From Sphingobium sp. SCG-1 (lineage in GTDB: Bacteria; Pseudomonadota; Alphaproteobacteria; Sphingomonadales; Sphingomonadaceae), in contig NZ_CP026373.1 in NCBI RefSeq assembly GCF_002953135.1, positions 124,001 to 188,000 on the forward strand: a DNA stretch of 64,000 nt. The letters are read 5' to 3'. Below the pieces are notes generated by a model that searched no databases, was not told the origin of the DNA, and was given only the letters and a program-made list of their open reading frames with translations. Of this stretch, positions 32,400-41,986 are shown piece by piece (positions within the stretch are counted from its first letter, which is position 1; the number at the start of each line of letters is the position of its first letter). The translations under genes and the position numbers were made by a program.

Positions 32400-34682
32400 A
32401 TGGACGAGGACTTCCGCAAGGCAGCGCTCGATTACCACCGGCTGCCGCGGCCAGGAAAACTGGAAGTGCGCCCGACCAAACGGATGGTGAGCCAGCGCGA
32501 TCTGGCGCTCGCCTATTCGCCGGGTGTAGCCGCTGCCTGCGACATGATCGCCGCCAACCCGGACTGCGCCGATAGCTATACCGCGCGCGCTAATCTCGTC
32601 GCCGTCATCACCAACGGCACTGCCGTACTCGGCCTCGGCGACATCGGCCCGCTCGCTTCCAAGCCGGTGATGGAAGGCAAGGCGGTGCTCTTCAAGAAAT
32701 TCGCCGGCATCGACGTGTTTGACATCGAGGTCGACGCGCATGATCCAGACCACTTCGTCGCGGTGGTGGCGGCGCTGGAGCCGACCTTCGGCGGGATCAA
32801 CCTTGAGGACATCAAGGCGCCCGAGTGCTTTGCGATTGAGGCCGCGCTCAGGAAGCGGATGAAAATCCCGGTCTTCCACGACGACCAGCACGGCACCGCC
32901 ATAGTATGCGCAGCAGCCGTCAGGAACGGGCTCTTGCTACAGGGCAAGAAGCTGGAGGAGGTGCGGCTTGTAACCTCAGGCGCAGGTGCGGCCGCGCTCG
33001 CCTGCGTCGACCTGCTGGTTGCAATGGGGTTGCCGGCGGAGAACGTCACACTGACCGACATCCGCGGCGTGGTCCACCGCGGCCGCGACCCTGACATGTC
33101 AGCAAACATGGCACGCTATGCTCGCGAAACCGACGCGCGTTCGCTCGATGAAGTGCTCGCGGGCGCGGACGTGTTCCTCGGCCTGTCGGCGCCGCGCGTG
33201 CTTAAGCCCGAATGGCTGCCTTTGCTCGCCGACAAGCCGCTGATCCTGGCAATGGCGAACCCGGAACCCGAAATCCTGCCGGGGTTGGCCAGGGCCGCGC
33301 GCCCCGATGCAATCGTAGCAACCGGACGAGCGGATTACCCCAATCAGGTCAACAACGTGTTGTGCTTTCCGTTCATCTTCAGAGGTGCGCTCGACGTCGG
33401 CGCGACCGCGATCGATGAGACGATGAAGCTCGCTGCCGCAGAAGCGATCGCCGAACTCGCGCGAAGCGAAGTTTCGGAGGTGGTAGCGGCCGCCTATGGC
33501 GGACAAACGCCGGTCTTCGGCCCCGACTACATCATACCTGCACCGTTCGACCCGCGCCTCATGCTGACAATCGCGCCCGCCGTTGCCAAAGCAGCGATGG
33601 CAGCCGGGCTCGCACGGCGCCCGATTACCGATTTCGATGCCTACGCGCAGGAGTTGGAGCGCTTCGTCTACCGATCGGGCCAACTGATGCGGCCAGTGGT
33701 CGAACGTGCGCGCCTCGCCCCCAAGCGCGTGGTCTATTCAGAGGGGGAGGATGAGCGCGTGTTGCGCGCTGCCCAAAGTGCTGTCGATGAACGCCTTGCG
33801 CGACCGCTGCTCGTCGGCCGGCGTGCAGTAATCACGGAGCGGATCGCCGCGCTCGGTCTTCGTCTGCAGGAAGGCGAGCACCTCGACATCGTCGATCCCG
33901 GCTTTGACGAGGCAACGATGGCGCCGATGGTTGAAGCTTATACCCGCCTCGTCGGCCGGCGTGGCATCTTGCCGCCCGCAGCGGAGCGACGGGTACGGAC
34001 ACGCCCTACTGTCACCGCAGCGATGCTGCTGGACGCAGGCCTCGCTGACGCAGCGCTGGTAGGAGGCTCCGGAGATTGGTGGCGCCATATGACCGAGGCG
34101 ATGCCGATCGTCCGGCGCGCGGAGGGGATGGATCGGCTTTATGCGTTATCGGCGCTGGTGATCGGTAGCGGCACGCTGTTTATCTGCGACACGCACATGA
34201 ATGTCGATCCGACCGCAGAGCAGATCGCTGAGATGGTGCCGCTCGCGGCCGATATGGTGCGCCGCTTCGGACTGTCGCCCAAAGTAGCGCTGCTATCGCA
34301 TTCGAGCTTCGGTAGCTCGAATAGCCCCAGCGCACATAAAATGCGTAAGGCATTGGCGCTGATACGCTCCGCTGCACCCGAACTCGAGATTGACGGCGAA
34401 ATGCAGGCGGATGCGGCTTTGTCCGAGGCGCTCCGCCAGCGGATCGTCCGCGACAGCCCGCTCCTCGGATCGGCAAACCTGCTAGTGATGCCGACGCTTG
34501 ATGCCGCCAATATCGCGTTGTCGTTGCTGGCTGCCGCAGAGGAGGGGCTTGTGGTGGGGCCGATCCTCCTGGGGCCAGCGCAGCCACTCCATGTGCTTTC
34601 GCCATCCGTCACAGCTCGTGGAATCTCCAACATGACCGCTTTGGCGGTGATGCAATCGGGACTGGGCGCGGTTGCGGCCTGA
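32400..34682 (+). CDS. maeB: NADP-dependent malic enzyme with phosphotransacetylase-like domain
   Basis: 760 aa from the ATG at 32400, the usual size of MaeB. The malic enzyme part covers about residues 1-430 (AYSPGVAAACDMIAANP, GKAVLFKKFAGIDVFDIE, PVFHDDQHGTAIV, VTSGAGAAALACVDLLVAMG). The C-terminal phosphate acetyltransferase-like domain covers about 430-760 (VVYSEGEDERVLRAAQ, LLSHSSFGSSNSPSAHKMRKAL, GSANLLVMPTLDAANI). It decarboxylates malate to pyruvate with NADPH formation. The PTA-like part is usually regulatory (acetyl-CoA sensing). Confidence 0.95.
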   Translation: MDEDFRKAALDYHRLPRPGKLEVRPTKRMVSQRDLALAYSPGVAAACDMIAANPDCADSYTARANLVAVITNGTAVLGLGDIGPLASKPVMEGKAVLFKKFAGIDVFDIEVDAHDPDHFVAVVAALEPTFGGINLEDIKAPECFAIEAALRKRMKIPVFHDDQHGTAIVCAAAVRNGLLLQGKKLEEVRLVTSGAGAAALACVDLLVAMGLPAENVTLTDIRGVVHRGRDPDMSANMARYARETDARSLDEVLAGADVFLGLSAPRVLKPEWLPLLADKPLILAMANPEPEILPGLARAARPDAIVATGRADYPNQVNNVLCFPFIFRGALDVGATAIDETMKLAAAEAIAELARSEVSEVVAAAYGGQTPVFGPDYIIPAPFDPRLMLTIAPAVAKAAMAAGLARRPITDFDAYAQELERFVYRSGQLMRPVVERARLAPKRVVYSEGEDERVLRAAQSAVDERLARPLLVGRRAVITERIAALGLRLQEGEHLDIVDPGFDEATMAPMVEAYTRLVGRRGILPPAAERRVRTRPTVTAAMLLDAGLADAALVGGSGDWWRHMTEAMPIVRRAEGMDRLYALSALVIGSGTLFICDTHMNVDPTAEQIAEMVPLAADMVRRFGLSPKVALLSHSSFGSSNSPSAHKMRKALALIRSAAPELEIDGEMQADAALSEALRQRIVRDSPLLGSANLLVMPTLDAANIALSLLAAAEEGLVVGPILLGPAQPLHVLSPSVTARGISNMTALAVMQSGLGAVAA

Positions 34683-34831
34683 GCAGCTTCTTCGCGGCGT
34701 GCTCTGTGCTCGAGCTCGGCAAGCTCCTGCGCGACAAGGCTGACTTGTTAGTATGAAGCCTGCGGGGACGGGCCCCCGCTTGGCGAAAGTTATATTCAAA
34801 TGCGATGCATCGACAGCAATAGGATCTCTCC

Positions 34832-35137
34832 ATGAGTGATGACGATTACGTATACGATGACGCCTCAGGGGAATGGATGCCCCCTAGCGAGCTAGCATCC
34901 CGCCAAGCAGCAGTTAAGCGGACAGAAGTCCGGGATTCAGTTGGTAATCTGCTTGCAGATGGCGATCAGGTCACACTGATCAAGGATCTAGAGGTGAAAG
35001 GCGCTGGTCAGACATTCAAGCGCGGGACGCTGATCAAATCGATTCGTCTAACCAGCGATAGTCAAGAAATCGACTGCCGCTATGAGGGCATCAAGGGGCT
35101 CGTCCTGCGCGCAGAGTTTGTCCGCAAGAGGACATAG
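34832..35137 (+). CDS. PhnA/YjdM-domain protein without the zinc ribbon
   Basis: 101 aa. The C-terminal part matches the PhnA domain (VRDSVGNLLADGDQVTLIKDLEVKGAGQTFKRGTLIKSIRL, EIDCRYEGIKGLVLRAEFVRK). The N-terminal CxxC zinc ribbon of E. coli PhnA is replaced by an acidic lead (MSDDDYVYDDASGEWMPPSE). Despite its name the family has no proven role in phosphonate use. Confidence 0.82.
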   Translation: MSDDDYVYDDASGEWMPPSELASRQAAVKRTEVRDSVGNLLADGDQVTLIKDLEVKGAGQTFKRGTLIKSIRLTSDSQEIDCRYEGIKGLVLRAEFVRKRT

Positions 35138-35199
35138 TCCAGCGGAATATCGGATCGCCCTCGATCATCACTTGTCCTTTTTCAGAAAGGTACGACAAC

Positions 35200-35391
35200 A
35201 TGTCGCCAAGGTCGCCTGTCAAGTCGTTCGCTCGCAACAGCGAACTCTACTTAAGCCGCAAGAACGCGTGCCTCGAAGAAGCTAGGGGTGCTTCCCTTCC
35301 GTGCGTGAGGGAGCGCTCGTTGCGTGCCGCCTCGGCATGGAAGGAGATGTACATCAAGGCTCAGCTGCACGAACAGCGCTCAGGACGATGA
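35200..35391 (+). CDS. small basic hypothetical protein
   Basis: 63 aa with NACLEEARGASLPCVRERSL and RAASAWKEMYIKAQLHEQRS. The VRERxLRxAxAW pattern recurs in small sphingomonad proteins of unknown role as far as I recall. A ribosome-binding site (gaaagg) lies 13 bp upstream. Function unknown. Confidence 0.5.
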   Translation: MSPRSPVKSFARNSELYLSRKNACLEEARGASLPCVRERSLRAASAWKEMYIKAQLHEQRSGR

Positions 35392-35533
35392 ACAAGCGTG
35401 GTCGTCAGGCTGACCGGGCGACGGCCAGCCTTCGGAGGGAAGGGCATCGCCCCGCCTTTGTGATCGCCTGTGATCCGCCTAGGATGGGCCCTCGCGAGGT
35501 TTGGCAGACGGCGCACAGGGACTCAAATTCAGT

Positions 35534-37816
35534 ATGACGCTTACCGGCACGCACGATTTTGCCTTGGTTTGGATCTCAATCCTCATCGCCATTGCCGCCT
35601 CTTATACGGCCCTCGACCTCGTCGGCCGTGTCCGGGCGTCGGAGGACAGGGCAAAGCGGCTCTGGTTGGCGGCCGCCGCCTTGGCAATGGGGGGCGGAAT
35701 ATGGGCAATGCATTTCGTCGCGATGCTCGCCTTCAGCATGCCAGGTATGGAAGCCGATTATGACCTGGGGCTGACACTCGCCTCGCTGTTGGTAGCCATT
35801 GCGGCGACCGGCATCGGTTTCACCATCATGAGCCGCCACTCGCTGCCGACGGGCCCAAGGCTGATCGGCGCTGGCCTGATCATGGGGTTTGGCGTGGTCG
35901 CGATGCACTACATGGGCATGTCGGCGATGCGCATGGCAGCCGACTTGCGCTACGACAGGTTTTGGGTCGCTGTTTCCATCCTCGTGGCCGTTGGCGCAGC
36001 TACGGCTGCGCTATGGCTCGCCTCGCGCCGAAGCGGACATGTCGAGCGGATCATCGCCGCCATCGTTATGGGCGGGGCGATCTCCGGCATGCACTTGGCC
36101 GGTATGCAGGCGGCCGTCTTCGTAGCGAAAAGCCATGTCGATAGGGCCAGCGGACCAACCGGGCTGGGGCAAGCGGCGATTGCGGTTGCGGTGTCGGTCG
36201 CGACCTTTCTGATACTCGCGACGGCACTTGCGGCAGCGATGTTCGACCGTCGCCTGGCGTCCATGGCCGAACGCGAAGCAGAGTTCCTGCGACAAAACCA
36301 GGAGAGGTTTCGGAGGCTCTATAAGGGAACGCCACTTCCCCTTCATTCGACCGATAAGGCTGGCTGTCTTGAGCATGTGAGCGATGCGTGGTGCGCGCTG
36401 CTTGGGTACGATCGCGGGGAGGTGATCGGGCGACCCTTCGTCCACTTTCTCACGGAAGCCTCCGCCAAGCGATTCTTGCAAGAGGACTGGCCCGGCCTGC
36501 TCTCGAAGGGGGACCTTAGCGGCGGGGAGCATCGAGCCATCACCAAATTAGGCGCGATCCTGGACGTCGTGATCTCGGCTCGCGTGGAACGTGACCCCGA
36601 GGGTAATTTCGTCCAGGTCCTCGCGGGGCTTACTGACGTAACGGAACGGAAGAGGGCTGAGGAGGCACTGCGCCAGTCGCAGAAGATGGAAGCTGTTGGC
36701 CACCTCACCGGAGGTGTCGCTCACGATTTCAATAATCTGCTCGCCATAGTGATCGGAAATCTCGACCTGCTCAGGAAGCGGTTGCCTGATGATCCTAAGG
36801 CGGCCCGCTTCCTGGAGAGCGCCCTCGAGGGTGCCCGACGTGGAGCAACCCTGACCCAACGGCTGCTATCTTTCGCGCGGAAGCAGGATCTTAAGCCTGA
36901 GCAGGTGGACATTTCACAACTCGTGCGCGGCATGTCCGACATGATGCAGCGCTCACTCGGCCCGATGATAAAGATCGGCACTCGTTTGCCCCTCGCCTTG
37001 AGCGCCGTCGAAGTCGATCCTCACCAGCTAGAGCTTGCGATCCTTAACCTTGCTGTGAACGCGCGCGATGCGATGCCGGATGGCGGTGATGTCGAGATTT
37101 CGGCTACCGAGGAAATTGTTGGGGCAAATGAGGATCTCGCGCCGGGGAGCTACGTCCGATTGGTCGTTGCAGACACCGGCGAGGGGATGGACAGCGAGAC
37201 GCTCACCCGAGCATCGGAGCCCTTTTTCACGAGCAAGGGGGTAGGCAAGGGCACAGGCCTGGGGCTTTCGATGGTGCAGGGCTTTGCAGCACAATCGGGC
37301 GGACGTCTGACGCTCCAAAGTGCGGTTGGCCACGGCACCAAAGCGGAGATCTGGCTTCCCGCCGCCAAGGCGGCAACAGGGCAGGCCCACGATCGCGAGC
37401 AGCAGCCAAGTGCCTCGCTGCCGGCGTTGGAATCGCGCGCTATCCTGGTCGTGGATGACGATCCGCTGGTGCTGGCTAACACAGTCGCGATGCTGGAGGA
37501 TCTCGGCCACCGCGTTGCGCCCGCTATTTCAGGGCCAGACGCGATCCAGCAGCTCGATCATGGTCTCGAAGTTGATCTGGTCCTCACGGACCAGATGATG
37601 CCGCAGATGACGGGCGTTCAGTTGGCCGGTGCTTTGATCAAGCGCAGGCCAAGCCTGCCCGTGCTGCTGGTGAGTGGTTACGTGGAGTTCGCGCCAGACG
37701 AGCCGCACCGGCTCCCGACGCTACAGAAACCTTTCGATCAGCGGGCGCTTGCGGAAGCCGTAGAGGCCATCTTCACTGCCTCGAACGCAGTTTCGCTGCG
37801 CGGTAAGCGGCGCTGA
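35534..37816 (+). CDS. MHYT-domain hybrid sensor histidine kinase
   Basis: 760 aa from the ATG at 35534. Domains in order: MHYT sensor of seven helices (about 1-240, with the repeated AMHFVAM, AMHYMGM and GMHLAGM motifs thought to bind metal or gas), PAS (about 258-370), HisKA with phospho-His397 in GGVAHDFNN, HATPase (about 440-600, LNLAVNARDAMPDGG, VADTGEGMD, GTGLGLSMVQG), and a receiver with Asp about 686 (DLVLTDQMMP). No response regulator is adjacent. The receiver-only protein at 30760 is 4 kb away and is a possible but unproven partner. Confidence 0.93.
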   Translation: MTLTGTHDFALVWISILIAIAASYTALDLVGRVRASEDRAKRLWLAAAALAMGGGIWAMHFVAMLAFSMPGMEADYDLGLTLASLLVAIAATGIGFTIMSRHSLPTGPRLIGAGLIMGFGVVAMHYMGMSAMRMAADLRYDRFWVAVSILVAVGAATAALWLASRRSGHVERIIAAIVMGGAISGMHLAGMQAAVFVAKSHVDRASGPTGLGQAAIAVAVSVATFLILATALAAAMFDRRLASMAEREAEFLRQNQERFRRLYKGTPLPLHSTDKAGCLEHVSDAWCALLGYDRGEVIGRPFVHFLTEASAKRFLQEDWPGLLSKGDLSGGEHRAITKLGAILDVVISARVERDPEGNFVQVLAGLTDVTERKRAEEALRQSQKMEAVGHLTGGVAHDFNNLLAIVIGNLDLLRKRLPDDPKAARFLESALEGARRGATLTQRLLSFARKQDLKPEQVDISQLVRGMSDMMQRSLGPMIKIGTRLPLALSAVEVDPHQLELAILNLAVNARDAMPDGGDVEISATEEIVGANEDLAPGSYVRLVVADTGEGMDSETLTRASEPFFTSKGVGKGTGLGLSMVQGFAAQSGGRLTLQSAVGHGTKAEIWLPAAKAATGQAHDREQQPSASLPALESRAILVVDDDPLVLANTVAMLEDLGHRVAPAISGPDAIQQLDHGLEVDLVLTDQMMPQMTGVQLAGALIKRRPSLPVLLVSGYVEFAPDEPHRLPTLQKPFDQRALAEAVEAIFTASNAVSLRGKRR

Positions 37817-37874
37817 CCTAAAATGGCAGGGTGCGCCCGCCAACTGGCGGATCGCCGGTGCGCCACGAGGCTGG

Positions 37875-38790
37875 TTAGTGGCTCCGGCCCCTGTTGCGAG
37901 GCTCAGGCGTGGGGCCACGATTGGGCGCCCGGCCGATCTCGGCATCGAGAGTGCCGCCCGTCTTGATGCGCTCGGCGACAGGCTGGCACGTCGACTCCAC
38001 GATCGTGCTGACCTTGCGCGCACTCTCCCCCGATCGCGCGCAGTCTTCAAAGCGGTATCGACGATCGCCTGGGCGGGGCGAGGCGTGGATCGGCTTTGTT
38101 CTTCTCGGGCGTGTTCTTCAGGAACTCCGCCGCGAGCTGTTCCTGCCCCGGCGAGTGCCCGGGTGGCAAGACGGGGCGCTCCAGGGAGCGGACGGCGCGC
38201 TGAAGCTGCACCGGCTGCTGGTTGTCGATCTGAACCCCAAGCGCCGCGCCGATCTCCCGCACGCGCGCGAGCGGCGTCTGCTGGGAAGAGATAACGGCAT
38301 CGACCTGTCGGACGCCGAGGTAGGTGAGCAGGTGCGATTGGTAGACCGGTCCCTTGGCGTGCCGGACATAGGCGAGTTCCGTGCGCGCGTTAGCGAATCG
38401 CGGCAGAAGGGGCGCCCTCCGCGATCAAGCCGCGCAACCGGTCGGCGGCTTGTAGACGGGCGGCTGGAAGGTAGCAGTCCAGCTCCTCCCGCGCTTTGAC
38501 AAGCGTCACGCGGTAGCGCTGGCCCTCTGGCGCGGCGCGCTGAGGCAGCATGGCGACGCCGGCAGGACCGATGCGCGCTTCGGGCGCGAGGTCGCGCCGG
38601 ATTGCCGCGGCGGCCAAAACAGCGGCCATGCCGCGATGGTCGCCCGTCAGGAAGCCGTGGCGCGACGCCTCCGTCCATGCCGTCTTGTCGATTGAGGAAA
38701 TACGGATGGGTGGCCGTACGGGCACAACGGCCTCAAGTTCTCGGAGACGACGGAGGTCGCGGAAATGGTGATGACGGGCCGGCATCGCGC
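37875..38790 (-). pseudogene. multiply frameshifted gene of unknown, possibly conjugation-related, function
   Basis: Coding-like sequence runs on the minus strand in three frames: GDHRGMAAVLAAAAIRRDLA..GQRYRVTLVKAREELDCYL (to 38390), RFANARTELAYVRHAKGPVY, QSHLLTYLGVRQVDAVISSQ and QLQRAVRSLERPVLPPG (about 38405-38047), and ARKVSTIVESTCQPVAERIK..GRAPNRGPTPEPRNRGRSH to a stop at 37875. At least two indels are needed to join them. The 5' side is cut near the IS21 debris. The protein family is not recognised. Confidence 0.55.
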
Positions 38791-38886
38791 GTCCCGATCA
38801 TCCGGGGGCACCTCGGCAGCGGCTGACGTGACCGCCGCCTTTCATCCAGCGGCAACCAGAGACCGATCGTTCTTGTCGCGCATGAG

Positions 38887-39205
38887 TGTGAACCGGCTCG
38901 AGGAAGAGGCCCGGATCGGCAAGGCTGGGACCCTGGCGGCCCACCTCTCGCGGCTGGATGTGGTCGTGCTCGACGAGCTCGGCTACCTGCCGTTCGCCCG
39001 CTCCGGCGGCCAGCTGCTGTTCCACCTCGTCAGCAAGCTCTACGAGCGCACCTCGGTGATTATCACTACCAACCTGGCGTTCGGCGAGCGGCCGAGCGTG
39101 TTCGGTGATCCCAAGATGACCACCGCCATGCTCGACCGGCTCACCCACCACTGCGACATCGCCGAGACCGGCAACGACAGCTGGCGCCTCAAACACCGCA
39201 GCTGA
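38887..39205 (+). pseudogene. istB: IS21-family helper ATPase IstB, C-terminal remnant
   Basis: The frame VNRLEEEARIGKAGTLAAHL, RLDVVVLDELGYLPFARSGG, LYERTSVIITTNLAFGERPS, LDRLTHHCDIAETGNDSWRL matches the end of IstB, including Walker B (VVLDELGY). The N-terminal half with Walker A and the istA gene are missing. Confidence 0.88.
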
Positions 39206-39390
39206 CGCCCAGGCAGTCGATCAGGAGTGCTTCGCGCTGGTTTTTGCGGCGTAGGGCGGGCGTAGCCCGACCGGAGGCGCAACCAGCGCGAAAGGAGCGC
39301 CCGTCATCCTCGTCCCGCCAATCGAAAAGGGGGTCCCTGTTCGACGCCGATAAGGGGTTCCGGTTGGACGCCTATTTACACGTGTGAATC
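39206..39390 (+). mobile_element. right end of the IS21-family remnant
   Basis: After istB, the repeats gacgccgataaggggttccg and ttggacgcctatttaca resemble the multiple terminal repeats of IS21 elements of the gacgccgata/gacgcctatt type. The outer end is near 39380; the left end is lost. Confidence 0.55.
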
Positions 39391-39480
39391 CATCGCCCCG
39401 CCCCGCCGCCTGATTCAGGCGGTTTTCAGTACCGCGCAATGGGCGCATAAACCGACCTCTCTGAGCAGGTGAGTCGCACG

Positions 39481-39693
39481 ATGGAGGCGAGCATGTGCGA
39501 GGAAAATCTTGCATTTTATGAGCGGCGCGCGCGCCAGGAGGCTGAGGCAGCGGCGTCGGCTGTCAGCCCGGCCGTAGCGTCTGCCCACCGACTGCTGTCG
39601 ATTCAGTATGAAGACGATATTCGAGAACAGCACGCCGCCCACCCGCACCCGCAAGCTGTCCACAATCGGCATATCGAGACAGCCGATGGCTGA
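39481..39693 (+). CDS. small hypothetical protein
   Basis: 70 aa (alternative start at 39493). A helical charged segment, ENLAFYERRARQEAEAAASA, is followed by AHRLLSIQYEDDIREQHAAH. No family recognised. It lies between IS21 debris and toxin-antitoxin genes. Confidence 0.45.
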   Translation: MEASMCEENLAFYERRARQEAEAAASAVSPAVASAHRLLSIQYEDDIREQHAAHPHPQAVHNRHIETADG

Positions 39694-39906
39694 AAGCGCC
39701 CTCGGTGGAGTCGGGTAAGCGTGCCCAGGCCGGATGCTGCCGCAACCCAGTGAGGCGCGCCGGGGCTCACGGACTCCTTGGCCGTGCCCGTAGCCATCGC
39801 CAGTTCGATGCTCGACGGCATGGCTGCCGTGACTCAATCAAGATCGCACCCAAGCCTGCCGACAAGTCCGGTCCGACCCAGGTGGGGATGTGGGGATCTG
39901 TGACCG

Positions 39907-40056
39907 CTAATTTCCGTTGAGCGCCTTGTGAAGATCGCGCAGTGTCAGCTCTTCAGCGATCAAGGCGCTCGCGCGTGTCTTGACGCGTGCTTGCCGCTCC
40001 GCCGACATGCTGTTGAAAACGTCATCGATGGGAACGGTCTTATATTCATTCGCCAC
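39907..40056 (-). pseudogene. N-terminal fragment of an XRE-type antitoxin
   Basis: 49 codons from a GTG: ANEYKTVPIDDVFNSMSAER, QARVKTRASALIAEELTLRD, LHKALNGN. Family members continue into a helix-turn-helix at LRxxxGLTQ, but here the frame stops right at that point. It is a truncated antitoxin next to a complete RelB/YafQ pair. Confidence 0.6.
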
Positions 40057-40120
40057 GGTTGGCCTCACTTGCCCGCAAGAGTTACTTAATGTTTGTCGAC
40101 CTCGCCAACGGCCTATTGGT

Positions 40121-40441
40121 TCACGCGAACAATTCGGAGTGCGTTCCGGCCCGCGTGAAGCTGATTCTATTTTTCTCGACCATGTAGATCAGTAGGAAGT
40201 CGCCGCCGATATGGCACTCGCGGTGATCCGCCCATTCTCCTTTCAGAGCATGGTCCAACCACTCCGGTCCAAGCGGCGCATCATTGGCGATCAGGAGAAG
40301 CATCGCCTCTTTGAGCTGGTGCATATTGTACCGACCAGAACGCGAGAGCCTGTCCCAATCTTTCACGAAGCTTTTGGTATAGGCGGCTTCTCGGAGAAGG
40401 GACGCTCGCTTACTGCTGGCGGGCGTCTTGGTCGAGGGCAT
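40121..40441 (-). CDS. YafQ-type mRNA interferase toxin
   Basis: 106 aa from the ATG at 40441; an upstream in-frame ATG at 40459 is possible. Family core: YTKSFVKDWDRLSRSGRYNM, LKEAMLLLIANDAPLGPEWL, DHALKGEWADHRECHIGGDF and the terminal FTRAGTHSELF with catalytic His. It cleaves mRNA on the ribosome. It overlaps the antitoxin gene by about 30 bp. Confidence 0.92.
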   Translation of the reverse strand: MPSTKTPASSKRASLLREAAYTKSFVKDWDRLSRSGRYNMHQLKEAMLLLIANDAPLGPEWLDHALKGEWADHRECHIGGDFLLIYMVEKNRISFTRAGTHSELFA

Positions 40442-40691
40442 CAAAAACGTCCTGGGCATCGGTGAAACGGGCGCGGCGCCCCTTCATCAAGGCGCGCGAT
40501 TCCTCAATGGCTGCCCGCGTTTCGGCGTTCGGCACTTTGAGCTCGAACGGCAATGCATGATCGCGGGCGACGCGCGTGAGAGTCATGCGTACGACGTCGG
40601 ACACGGTAAGTCCCAACTCAGCCAGCACGGCGGCGGCTTCATCCCTTACAGCTTCGTCGATGCGTGCGCGCACGAAGGCGGTCGCGGCCAT
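40410..40691 (-). CDS. RelB/DinJ-family antitoxin
   Basis: 93 aa with the ribbon-helix-helix start ATAFVRARIDEAVRDEAAAVLAELGLTVSDVVRMTLTRVARDHALPFELKVPN, typical of RelB/DinJ, and an acidic toxin-binding tail (FTDAQDVFDALDQDARQQ). It lies upstream of and overlaps the YafQ-type toxin gene; together they form a plasmid addiction module. Confidence 0.92.
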   Translation of the reverse strand: MAATAFVRARIDEAVRDEAAAVLAELGLTVSDVVRMTLTRVARDHALPFELKVPNAETRAAIEESRALMKGRRARFTDAQDVFDALDQDARQQ

Positions 40692-40768
40692 GTGTGACTC
40701 CTCGTCAAATCTCTAATTAAATGTAGCTCAACTGAGCAACAATTACAAGCAGGCAGCGGCCGGGTGCG

Positions 40769-41764
40769 CTACAGAAACTGCGCCCCGGCATGATCGTCGA
40801 ACAGTTCGGCGCTGCGGACATATTCCGAGAGCACCTGCACCGACTTGTGGCGGCTGACGTCCTGCATCTTGAAGATGCTCGCCCGGTTGGCAGCCGCCTC
40901 GGTGAGGAATCCGGCGCGCAGCGAGTGGCCCGCATAGTGCGCCGGGTCGTAGCCGGCGGCGGCGGCGCAGCGCTGGACCAGGCGCGCGATGGCGCGGTCC
41001 GACATGCGATCGTCGGTGAGCTCATCGCGGCGAGAGAGCCGCCGGAAGAGGGGTCCCTCGGCATGGCCGGCCGCCGCCATCCAGGCTAGGAGCAACGCCT
41101 TGGGACGAATCCGCTTGCCCTCCGGAATGGCGACGATAACGCCCTCGCGGGTCTGGTCGGTCTTCGACTTGGCGATCATCAACTCGATGCCTTTGTCGAC
41201 GAGCCCGACGTCGGGCACATCGAACGCAACGAGTTCGGACCGGCGCAGCGCGGCCGACATGCCGATCGCGAGGAGCGCGCGGTCGCGCACCGCGCGCAGG
41301 CCATCGCCTTGGATCGTCTCGAGCATATGGCGTAGCGCGGCAGCGTCGGCGGCGCGCTTGCGGACCTTGGGCTTGCCGTGGGTCGCGCGGATGCCGGCGA
41401 GCACCTCGAGCAGCCGGCCGGAGCCGGGCACGGTGTTCGGCGGCGCATGACCGGCTTGGCGGTGATAATAGGCGATCGCCGAGATCCGCTTGCCGATGGT
41501 ACGAGGGTTGGTGCCGGCATCGGCATCGGCGCTGGCGAACACCGCGACCGCATCGGGGCTCGCGGGCATTGCCTGGATGCCGTGCTGCTGACACCAGGCG
41601 GTGAAGATCTTCCAGTCGGCCTCATAGGCGCGCCGGGTCGATGACGCCCGCGAGGCTTTGGCGTAGTCGGCGGCGCGCGCGATCTGCGCGTGGAGGATGT
41701 CGGGCAGCGCGGGCTGCTCGGCCACCACCGGCAACAGCCGCGACGGGTCCATGTCATCACTCAT
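40769..41764 (-). CDS. tyrosine-type site-specific recombinase/integrase
   Basis: 331 aa (start at 41764, or one codon earlier). It has the N-terminal core-binding domain (SSTRRAYEADWKIFTAWCQQHG) and catalytic motifs RDRALLAIGMSAALRRSELV, AKSKTDQTREG, HSLRAGFLTEAAANRAS, RHKSVQVLSEYVR, giving a full R-K-H-R-H-Y set. It is common on sphingomonad plasmids, where it may resolve dimers or mobilise islands. It is on the opposite strand to the one at 20998. Confidence 0.93.
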   Translation of the reverse strand: MSDDMDPSRLLPVVAEQPALPDILHAQIARAADYAKASRASSTRRAYEADWKIFTAWCQQHGIQAMPASPDAVAVFASADADAGTNPRTIGKRISAIAYYHRQAGHAPPNTVPGSGRLLEVLAGIRATHGKPKVRKRAADAAALRHMLETIQGDGLRAVRDRALLAIGMSAALRRSELVAFDVPDVGLVDKGIELMIAKSKTDQTREGVIVAIPEGKRIRPKALLLAWMAAAGHAEGPLFRRLSRRDELTDDRMSDRAIARLVQRCAAAAGYDPAHYAGHSLRAGFLTEAAANRASIFKMQDVSRHKSVQVLSEYVRSAELFDDHAGAQFL

Positions 41765-41986
41765 CACGCGATCCTAACGCACCCCCTTCCGCGCATCAAT
41801 CTACTGTCCGAGAATCACACTTCTCGGACACAAGTTGCGATATCAGGAGTGTTAACGAACTCATTTTCAGGCGAGCAGAACCGTTTACGAAGCATCCGAA
41901 CCCCCCAGTCGGAACCAGCTGGTTGGACAACACCGATCGGTTCAGCTGGCGCAGTCGCCTGGCAGCCATAGCATCGCGCGAATCGG

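Noticed and set aside
34801..34815. gcatcgacagc before the PhnA-like gene as a sixth regulon motif
   Set aside because: Only about 9 bases match and the agtg part is missing; chance similarity.
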